A stretch of DNA of 64,000 nucleotides from Spartobacteria bacterium LR76. GTDB taxonomy: Bacteria; Verrucomicrobiota; Verrucomicrobiia; Chthoniobacterales; Terrimicrobiaceae. Made by a program: the position numbers and the translations under genes. Numbering within the stretch: the first letter of the stretch is position 1; each line of letters begins with the position of its first letter. Below are positions 57,668-64,000 of the stretch, piece by piece. The stretch spans positions 248,001 to 312,000 of the forward strand of contig QAYZ01000015.1 in the NCBI GenBank assembly GCA_003054655.1. Reading direction: 5' to 3'. The notes below the pieces were generated by a model that did not search any database, had not been told where the DNA came from, and worked only from the letters and a program-made list of their open reading frames with translations.

Positions 57668-59250
57668 AGCTCGAAAAACTTGCGGAGCTTGCGCAGGAAG
57701 TTCGACTGATAATCCTGCTGTTTCTCGGCGATCAGCGCGGAGTTCGTCGATTCCGACAGGACGCCTTCATTCTGGAGACGGCGGCGGGCGAGCAGGTCGC
57801 TCAGGTTTTCCACGAGCTCCGGGCTGTCGGCGATGATCGGAGCCAGAACGCTCTTGTCGATCTCGACCGCAGTCGTGTCCTCCAACGCCACAATGGTGGC
57901 GCTGCGTGCCTCGCCGGTGAGGAGAGACATCTCTCCGATGCACTCGCCGGGATTGATCTTGGCCACGGAGCGAATCGCGCCTCCGATGTCCACCAACACG
58001 TCAGCCAGCCCATCAAGGATGATATACATTGATGATCCGGCATCGCCTTGCTTGATGAGCTTTTCCCCTTCGCCGAACGAAACCACACGGGCGTGATCGA
58101 CGAGATAGGTCTTCTGGCCGTCATTCAGGACGCTGGCAAAGAAAACCTTCTTGAGTCCGTCCTTGATCAGAGCCGGGCAATCCGGTGGCTGGACCGTGGG
58201 AACATACTGGGTCTCAAGCTGGATCGGATACGGGATCGAGATGTTATGGCGACGAAGGGCATACCAGAGATTCGTCCGCACGCTGCTCAGGATCTCTTCA
58301 AAGCAGCCATGGTCTTCGATCCAGAACTTCAGGTCGTAGGTAATGCTCGAGGCGGCAAACTCCTTCAGAAAAACCGACGGGGCGGGTTCCGCCAGAACGC
58401 CTTTGCCCATGAGGCAGGCCTCGACCAGCACCTTGCGCACCTTGGTGGGAGCGACGTCATAATCCAGCCCGATCTCAATGCGCAGGGCATGGCGGGGAGT
58501 CGGGTGACTAAAGTTCGTCACCGTCTCCTTGGTGATGTTGCTGTTCGGGATATCGAGATAAATGTCGTCGCAGGTGCGGAGGCGGGTGGAGCGCCAGTTC
58601 ACCTCCATGATCTCGGCGTGCTCGTCGCCAACCTTCAGCCAGTCGCCGGGTTTGAACTGCCCGCCGAAATAGATGGCGAATCCAGCGAATAGATTGCCGA
58701 GCGTATCCTGCAAGGCGAGACCGAGAACGATGCCCACGATACCGGCACCCGCGAGCAAGCCGCCCAATGGCTCGCCGTAGATATTCTGGATGACGATGAC
58801 GACGGCAAAAAGGAAGACGACCAGCGAGACCAACTGGCTGAGCAGCTTGGGAACCTTCGAGTTCATCCCGTCGCCACGTCCGAAAATTGCGACAAAATAG
58901 TGGCGCAGCAGCGTGATAATGATGAAGGCCCCGGATAGAACCACCGCCGCATTGACGTTTCTCTCGGCGAGGCCGAAGTCCACCACCGGCAGCAACTGCG
59001 CGACAAACATGGCGAAGGTCAGGCAGAAGATGTGATAAAACCATCCCAGCGGCACCTGGAACCGGCGTTTGAAGAAACGCCCGATGGCAAACAGGACAAG
59101 GTAGATCGCGATCGATGCGCCGACAAAGATCAAGGTGGTGTTGGTCCACTTGATACCCTCCGTGATGACGCTTTCGCTAATCAGCGCCTCGGGCGAGGCG
59201 GAGGGGGAAGGCTCGGGGGTCGCGGCAGCGATGAGGAGTGGAAGAATCAT
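57664..59250 (-). CDS. MscS-type channel with C-terminal cyclic nucleotide-binding domain
   Basis: A 528-residue inner membrane protein. Four hydrophobic segments (about 33-55, 66-90, 100-125 and 138-165) lead into the MscS pore and beta domain (GLLAGAGIVGIVLGLALQDTLGNLFAGFAIYFGGQFKPGDWLKVGDEHAEIMEVNWRSTRLRTCDDIYLDIPNS). A cNMP-binding domain (about 372-495) follows, with ISFGEGEKLIKQGDAGSSMYIILDGLADVLVD and the phosphate-binding cassette INPGECIGEMSLLTGEARSATIVAL. Such fusions are cyclic-nucleotide-modulated mechanosensitive channels (bCNG type). The MBL-like gene is coupled downstream by ATGA. Confidence 0.92.
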   Translation of the reverse strand: MILPLLIAAATPEPSPSASPEALISESVITEGIKWTNTTLIFVGASIAIYLVLFAIGRFFKRRFQVPLGWFYHIFCLTFAMFVAQLLPVVDFGLAERNVNAAVVLSGAFIIITLLRHYFVAIFGRGDGMNSKVPKLLSQLVSLVVFLFAVVIVIQNIYGEPLGGLLAGAGIVGIVLGLALQDTLGNLFAGFAIYFGGQFKPGDWLKVGDEHAEIMEVNWRSTRLRTCDDIYLDIPNSNITKETVTNFSHPTPRHALRIEIGLDYDVAPTKVRKVLVEACLMGKGVLAEPAPSVFLKEFAASSITYDLKFWIEDHGCFEEILSSVRTNLWYALRRHNISIPYPIQLETQYVPTVQPPDCPALIKDGLKKVFFASVLNDGQKTYLVDHARVVSFGEGEKLIKQGDAGSSMYIILDGLADVLVDIGGAIRSVAKINPGECIGEMSLLTGEARSATIVALEDTTAVEIDKSVLAPIIADSPELVENLSDLLARRRLQNEGVLSESTNSALIAEKQQDYQSNFLRKLRKFFEL

Positions 59251-59326
59251 GCCTGCTGGTAAATGTCGTCCTGACGGGCGGTATTAGCACGCCCTAAGGG
59301 CGCAACTTTCAAGCCTGAAAGCACGT

Positions 59327-59354
59327 CAGCCCGCCTCATTTGGGAGACGGGCTG
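59327..59354. terminator. Hairpin downstream of polX, possible terminator
   Basis: CAGCCCGCCTC and GAGACGGGCTG form an 11-bp stem with one mismatch around ATTTGG. It sits 10 bp after the polX stop. An A-run follows on the plus strand, but there is no clear U-run on the transcribed side. Confidence 0.4.
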
Positions 59355-59364
59355 AAAAACAGGC

Positions 59365-61101
59365 TTACTTGCGCTTGCGAACCAGTTCCTTCTCGATCTG
59401 ACCGAGCGGGAGGGTATTGACCACGTCGTTCCGGGTGAGCCAGCCCTTGCGAGCGCTGCCGACGCCAAAGATGAGGTCCTGCAATCCCGCCGTGGAATGC
59501 GCGTCGGGGTTGATCGAACAGCGAACGCCCTTTTCCTTGGCCAGCGGCCACCATTGCCAGTCCATGTCGAGGCGACGCGGGTTGGCGTTCAGCTCGATGA
59601 TGGTGCCAGTCGCAGCCGCAGCCTCGATGATGGCGGGGACGTTGACCTTGTACGGTTCGCGGGTGAGGAGGAGGCGGCCGGTGAGGTGCCCCATCATGGT
59701 CACGTAGGGATTGGAGATGGCCTTGATGATGCGGTCGGTCATTTCCACCTCGGAGAGGGAAAATGCGGCATGCACCGAGACGACGACATAATCGAGCTGC
59801 GCGAGGATTTCGTCGGAGAAATCCAGCGAGCCGTCTTTGCGGATGTCGCACTCCGTCCCGGCGAAGAGCTTGAAACCATCGAAGGTCTGGTTGAGCTCGC
59901 GGATGCGGGCGACCTGCTCGAGGAGGCGCTTTTCGTCGAGGCCATTGGCCTGCACGGAGCTTTTGCTGTGGTCGGCGATGCCGAGATACTGGAGCCCGAG
60001 ATCCTCGGCGGCATGGGCCATTTCCTCCAGCGAGGCGCGGCCATCACTGGCATGGGTGTGGCAATGGAAGGTGCCGCGCAGATTCTGCCATTCGATCAAC
60101 TGGGGGAGTTCCCCCGCCTCGGCGGCGGCGATTTCCCCGCGATCCTCGCGAAGCTCGGGTTCCACGAAAGACAGCCCGAGCGCCCGATAGACATCGGCCT
60201 CGGTGTAAACCTCGGGGATCGGCTCCTTGAGTTCGCGTCCCTCGGCCACGCTGAAGCGGTATTCGTTCAGCGACCAGCCACGCTCCAGGGCGCGGGAACG
60301 GAGGCGGACATTGTGCTCCTTGCTGCCAGTGAAGTAGACGATGGCGAAGGGGTACTCCTCCGACTTCACCACGCGGATGTCGCACTGGATGCCGTTTTTC
60401 AGGATCACGCTGGCCTTGGTATCGCCATGGGCCAGGACGGAATCGACGAGGTGGTGGCCGACAAAATCCTCCAGTACGATCTTCGGGTGTCGGGTCGAGA
60501 CGATGAAATCGAGGTCGCGCACGATCGGCTTTTTGCGGCGATAGCTGCCGGCCACCTGCACGAGGCTCACTCGCGGATGGCTGCGGAGGTCGTCGAGAAG
60601 CGACTCGGCCAGTCCGCTGATATCGCCGAGGCGGAACTGCCCGGCGCTCTTCTTGAGCTGATCGAGGCCTTTCAGAATGTTCTCAGCGGTCTTCGCGCCG
60701 AAACCGGGAAGCGCCGCCACCTGCCCATCGCGGCAGACGCGCTCCAGCTTGGTCAGGGAATGGACGCCGAGCTGGTCGTAGAGCGCCTTGATCTTTTTGG
60801 CACCCAGGCCAGGCACGTCGAAGAGGGTGAAAATATCGGGCGGGAACTGCTCGCGAAGCTCCTCGTAATACTCGAGCTTCCCCGTGCGGGCGAGTGTCGT
60901 GATTTTTTCCACCAGCGCCTTTCCAATGCCCTCCACTTCGCCGAGACCGTCGCGGGCGACGATCTTGTCAAAATCCTCGGTCAGCGTGTCGAGGGCGCGG
61001 GCGCCGTTGGTATAGGCGCGAATTTTGAAGGGGTTCTCGCCCTTAAGCTCCAAAAGCCGGGCAATGTTTTCCAGAATGTCAGAAATCTCGTCCTTGGTCA
61101 T
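59365..61101 (-). CDS. polX: DNA polymerase X with PHP domain
   Basis: A 578-residue repair polymerase. The 8-kDa HhH domain (1-80: ISDILENIARLLELKGENPFKIRAYTNGARAL) and a second HhH (VPGLGAKKIKALYDQLG) precede the palm with catalytic Asp196 and Asp198 in GSYRRKKPIVRDLDFIV. The C-terminal PHP domain (about 335-570) has HCHTHASDGRAS, ADHSK, AGTECDI and NPDAHS metal ligands. Bacterial PolX fills gaps in base excision repair, and its PHP domain has exonuclease or AP-endonuclease activity. ATG 61101 overlaps the stop of the upstream gene by 4 bp (ATGA). Confidence 0.94.
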   Translation of the reverse strand: MTKDEISDILENIARLLELKGENPFKIRAYTNGARALDTLTEDFDKIVARDGLGEVEGIGKALVEKITTLARTGKLEYYEELREQFPPDIFTLFDVPGLGAKKIKALYDQLGVHSLTKLERVCRDGQVAALPGFGAKTAENILKGLDQLKKSAGQFRLGDISGLAESLLDDLRSHPRVSLVQVAGSYRRKKPIVRDLDFIVSTRHPKIVLEDFVGHHLVDSVLAHGDTKASVILKNGIQCDIRVVKSEEYPFAIVYFTGSKEHNVRLRSRALERGWSLNEYRFSVAEGRELKEPIPEVYTEADVYRALGLSFVEPELREDRGEIAAAEAGELPQLIEWQNLRGTFHCHTHASDGRASLEEMAHAAEDLGLQYLGIADHSKSSVQANGLDEKRLLEQVARIRELNQTFDGFKLFAGTECDIRKDGSLDFSDEILAQLDYVVVSVHAAFSLSEVEMTDRIIKAISNPYVTMMGHLTGRLLLTREPYKVNVPAIIEAAAATGTIIELNANPRRLDMDWQWWPLAKEKGVRCSINPDAHSTAGLQDLIFGVGSARKGWLTRNDVVNTLPLGQIEKELVRKRK

Positions 61102-61868
61102 CGCGTGTAGGTGGCAATACGGTTGCGCCAGCCGGGAAGCCATTTGGCCTCGTTGCGTTCGGGAGGAGAGTTCTTCACGCGGGTGGTCAGCACCTGGTCC
61201 GCCGCCCGGGCAAAAGCCTCCAGCGGATCGCCGGAGGGGCTCATGGTCAGGAGCACCTGGAGCAGGCCCCAGCCCTTGCCGTTGTACCGCTCGGTGGGCG
61301 AAACGCCCTCGCCCTTGAAGTTCACATAATCAATGAGGGCGTACATGCCGAGGGGCTGCGCGGCGACGCGGTAGAAGTTGGCCCTGACGCGCTCGCGATC
61401 CCCGGGAGCAGTGGCGGCGAGCATCTTGGGCAGCGCCTGCTCAAGACGAAGCGCGGCGAAACGAGCCTGCTGCGGCACGGTGGTGCGAAGAAGATTGCGC
61501 AACTGGACCATCGGGGGTGCCTGCGCATCAGCGAGGAAAACCGCGCGATTCGACCATGGGCAGGCCTGCCGCATCCAGCCCGGCACCATGATCCCATGCC
61601 CCGCGAGATAGACAACGAGCTTCGGGAAACTCTCCTCGAACGGGCCGGATTTGCCGCGCGGATACCAGATGAAGTGCCCGATGCCGAGGGAGGCAAAATC
61701 CTCGCCCTTGTTCCAAGAGGTCAGGCCCTCAACCGTGCCCGCGCACTCGTTTTTCCAAATGCGGCGGCCGATTTCCTGCGCCTGCGCGTCGGAAAGTTGG
61801 ATCGTCTGGGCAGGAGCCAGCGAGAGGCACAAAAAGCAGGCCAGGGCCGAGAGAGAGAGGATTTTCAT
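61098..61868 (-). CDS. Secreted protein, function unknown
   Basis: A 256-residue protein with a signal peptide (MKILSLSALACFLCLSLAPAQ). The mature part has QEIGRRIWKNECAGTVEGLTSWNKGEDFASLGIGHFIWYPRGKSGPFEESFP near its start, which is the pattern of a family seen in many Proteobacteria and Verrucomicrobia but without known function. The GIGHFIWYP and KGEGVSPTERYNGKGWGLLQVL text hints at a lysozyme-like or glycan-binding fold, though no catalytic set can be shown. It is first in a pair with polX (ATGA overlap). Confidence 0.78.
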   Translation of the reverse strand: MKILSLSALACFLCLSLAPAQTIQLSDAQAQEIGRRIWKNECAGTVEGLTSWNKGEDFASLGIGHFIWYPRGKSGPFEESFPKLVVYLAGHGIMVPGWMRQACPWSNRAVFLADAQAPPMVQLRNLLRTTVPQQARFAALRLEQALPKMLAATAPGDRERVRANFYRVAAQPLGMYALIDYVNFKGEGVSPTERYNGKGWGLLQVLLTMSPSGDPLEAFARAADQVLTTRVKNSPPERNEAKWLPGWRNRIATYTR

Positions 61869-61909
61869 CGGTGGTTGGACAAAGTCCGGGACCAATCTAG
61901 CGTAGACAT

Positions 61910-63988
61910 GTGAATTTTGGCGAGAACGAGCAACTTTTCGGTTTCGATCCCCTGCCCCGTCTCGTGGCGGCGGAATTCGCCGAACCCAACGCAATCGACC
62001 TCTACGTGCGACAGGCGGATGGTTTCACCGCGCGCGTCCGGGAGGTCTTTCAGCCGTTTTTCTGGTGCAGTGGGGATGCTGGACTCGAACTCTCGGGCGG
62101 GCTGCCCCTGAATCGCCTCATCCGCTGCGACTCCTGGGCGGAGTGCCAGGCCACCCGGTCGGAGGCCGCCAGCTTGCCGACCTTCTGGCTGAACGACCCG
62201 GTGCAGCAGTATCTCACCCAGTCGGGGCGCACATTGTTCAAGGGAATGCTCTTCGAGGATCTGCGGCGCATGCAGATCGGTATTCAGACGGGGGAAAACG
62301 GCCTGACCGCCATCGCGCTCAGCGACTCCAGCGGATGGGAGGAGGTTTTCCCCGTGCAGCCGGGGCTGGTGGAAAGCGAGCGGGCGGCGCTCGAGTGGCT
62401 GTCTACTCAGATCGCCGAGCGCGATCCCGACGTGATCGAGGGGCACAATCTCTTCAAGGTCGATCTCGCCCTCCTCGCCGCCCGGGCGAAGAAGCTGAAA
62501 ACCAAGCTGGCATGGGGACGCAGCGGCGAGGTGCTGAAATCCCGCCCCTCCCGCCTCCAGATCGCGGAGAAGACGATACAGTACCCGAAGTTCACCGTGC
62601 CCGGTCGCCATCTCGTCGATACGTGGGTGCTCGCGCAGTATTACGACGTGTCGTCGCGGGAGCTGGAGAGCTTCGCGCTGGAACATGTTGCACAGCATTT
62701 TGGCGTGGCGGACAAGGATTCGGCGGACGGACGCACGGCGCTCTCGATCGTGCGGGAAACCCGGTCGCTCGCGGCGGCGCTGAGCCGGAGCTACTTCATC
62801 CAGGCGCAGATCTTTCCCTACAATTACCAGGACGTGATCATTCGCGGAAACGCGACGAAGATCGATGCGCTCTTCCTCCGCGAGTATCTGCGGCGCGGGC
62901 ATTCGCTCCCGGATTATCCAGACGCGCGACCGTTCGAGGGCGGCTACACGGATATTTTCAAGACGGGGGTGATTCCCCACGTGTGGCACTGCGACGTGAC
63001 CTCGCTCTACCCGTCGGTGATCCTGTCCTTTGGCTACACCCCGACAGGCGACAAGCTGGACCTCTTCCGCAACCTCCTGAGTGAACTCCGCACCTTCCGC
63101 GTGGCGGCGAAAGCCGAGATGCGCCAGGCGGAAACCGCTCGCGAGCGCAGCCAGCTCGACGCGCTCCAGAGCACGTTCAAGATCCTGATCAATTCCTTCT
63201 ACGGCTACCTCGGCTTTGCGCAGGGGCATTTTGCCGACTTCGACGTGGCGGAAGCCGTGACGGCGAAAGGCCGCGAACTCCTGCGCCTGATGGTCGACTG
63301 GCTGGGCAAACAGGGCGCGGAGGTGATCGAGATCGACACCGATGGCATTTACTTCCATCCGCCAGAAGGCGCCGAAGCCGAGATGCTCCAGAAGGGACTC
63401 ACTGCGGAGCTGCCGGAAGGCATTGATGTGGAATTCGACGAGCGGTACACCGCGATGTTCAGCTACAAGGCGAAGAACTACGCGCTGCTCCACGAGGATG
63501 GCTCGATGTCGATCAAGGGTGCGGCACTCAAGTCGCGCGGGATGGAGCCATTTCTCCGCGATTATCTCGAGCAATTCGTTCGTCGACTCCTAGAGGGCAA
63601 GCCTCGCGAGGCTGGAGCGCTGCGCGACGAGGTCGAGGGACGGTTGCGCCGAGGGGAGTTTTCCATCGAGGCGCTGGCCAAGACCGAGGCGCTCCAGGAT
63701 TCCGTCGCATCGTACCAAAAGAAAATCAGCGCCTCATCCCGCAACCGGGCGGCGGCGTTCGAACTCGCGATCAAGAGCGGGCGCGACTACCAGGCGGGTG
63801 ACCAGGTGAGCTATTACATCACCGGGACCAAGAAGAAGGTCGTCGCCTACGAAAACGCACGGCTCGCCTCGGAGTGGAATCCCGAGGCGCGCGATGAAAA
63901 CGTCGAGTACTACGCGGGCAAGCTGCACGAACTGGCGAAGAAATTTGCCGAATTCTCGGAAAGCCCGGATGACCTGCCGCTGCTCTAG
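61910..63988 (+). CDS. Family B DNA polymerase (pol II-like) with degenerate exonuclease motifs
   Basis: A 692-residue polymerase. Polymerase motifs are intact: A CDVTSLYPSVIL, B LKILINSFYGYLGF, C IDTDGIYF. The N-terminal 3'-5' exonuclease domain is altered: Exo I, expected as D-x-E, reads Gly124-Ile-Gln126 (RRMQIGIQTG). Exo II keeps Asn/Asp (EGHNLFKVDLALL). Exo III, expected as L-D-D-V-R-E-T, reads LSIVRET. Proofreading is therefore probably lost while synthesis is kept. The GTG start at 61910 lies 41 bp from the divergent secreted protein gene. Together with polX it suggests a repair or damage-tolerance role. Confidence 0.9.
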   Translation: MNFGENEQLFGFDPLPRLVAAEFAEPNAIDLYVRQADGFTARVREVFQPFFWCSGDAGLELSGGLPLNRLIRCDSWAECQATRSEAASLPTFWLNDPVQQYLTQSGRTLFKGMLFEDLRRMQIGIQTGENGLTAIALSDSSGWEEVFPVQPGLVESERAALEWLSTQIAERDPDVIEGHNLFKVDLALLAARAKKLKTKLAWGRSGEVLKSRPSRLQIAEKTIQYPKFTVPGRHLVDTWVLAQYYDVSSRELESFALEHVAQHFGVADKDSADGRTALSIVRETRSLAAALSRSYFIQAQIFPYNYQDVIIRGNATKIDALFLREYLRRGHSLPDYPDARPFEGGYTDIFKTGVIPHVWHCDVTSLYPSVILSFGYTPTGDKLDLFRNLLSELRTFRVAAKAEMRQAETARERSQLDALQSTFKILINSFYGYLGFAQGHFADFDVAEAVTAKGRELLRLMVDWLGKQGAEVIEIDTDGIYFHPPEGAEAEMLQKGLTAELPEGIDVEFDERYTAMFSYKAKNYALLHEDGSMSIKGAALKSRGMEPFLRDYLEQFVRRLLEGKPREAGALRDEVEGRLRRGEFSIEALAKTEALQDSVASYQKKISASSRNRAAAFELAIKSGRDYQAGDQVSYYITGTKKKVVAYENARLASEWNPEARDENVEYYAGKLHELAKKFAEFSESPDDLPLL

Positions 63989-64000
63989 CCAGGCTTAACC

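Noticed and set aside
1-64000. CRISPR arrays, insertion sequences with transposases, rRNA genes
   Set aside because: No regularly spaced repeat-spacer array, no DDE transposase or IS-type inverted ends, and no rRNA sequence was seen.

Overview
The window looks like chromosomal DNA of a GC-rich Gram-negative bacterium, most likely a member of the Verrucomicrobiota (Spartobacteria/Terrimicrobium-like). This is an inference from gene content: a short GlnII-type glutamine synthetase, a Gld-like ABC transporter operon with a DUF4340 protein, a deoxyhypusine synthase-like protein, a family B 'pol II-like' polymerase, many secreted proteins of unknown function, and weak Shine-Dalgarno use. No rRNA or other taxonomic marker was available to settle it. 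Housekeeping genes present are alaS, fusA, the E1 and E2 genes of the 2-oxoglutarate dehydrogenase complex, glutamine synthetase, and tRNA-Ala(GGC).

Layout. 0-15.3 kb: envelope and metabolic genes (L,D-transpeptidase, DUF4112 protein, family 4-type uracil-DNA glycosylase, two secreted or membrane unknowns, a Pit phosphate transporter divergent from an alkaline phosphatase, GlnII, a compact kinase-like protein overlapping a PP2C phosphatase, a catabolic cluster of D-threonine aldolase-like / FAH-family hydrolase / MFS transporter, a nucleoside deoxyribosyltransferase and a deoxyhypusine synthase-like enzyme). 15.4-16.9 kb: an AT-richer remnant of an RHS polymorphic-toxin locus with orphan small genes, two of which share a 99-bp diverged duplicated 3' flank.

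17.0-30.4 kb: an integrated element of about 13.4 kb inserted in tRNA-Ala(GGC) and bounded by 46-bp direct repeats. It carries a tyrosine integrase, four small HTH proteins, a DnaB-N/RecA-like ATPase followed by an iteron-like ACCGTG array, a terminase-small-like HTH protein, a sigma-r4-like protein, and one tail tape-measure-like protein with no other recognisable virion genes. Its right end holds cargo: an AlbA_2/Schlafen-type protein, a Lar-like zinc ribbon, and a two-gene soluble/membrane operon of unknown function. It may be a phage satellite or other integrative element. It is the most novel part of the window.

30.5-64 kb: core genes resume. These are a GH26-like lipoprotein translationally coupled to a three-domain GH18-like/NodB deacetylase/GT2 synthase (exopolysaccharide), odhA-odhB, the Gld-like ABC operon, a hybrid sensor kinase, alaS, an AraC-AGT DNA repair fusion, fusA, a K+ channel, a HAD phosphatase, an MscS-cNMP channel, DNA polymerase X, and a family B DNA polymerase whose exonuclease motifs appear degraded. 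Several secreted proteins between them have no recognised function.
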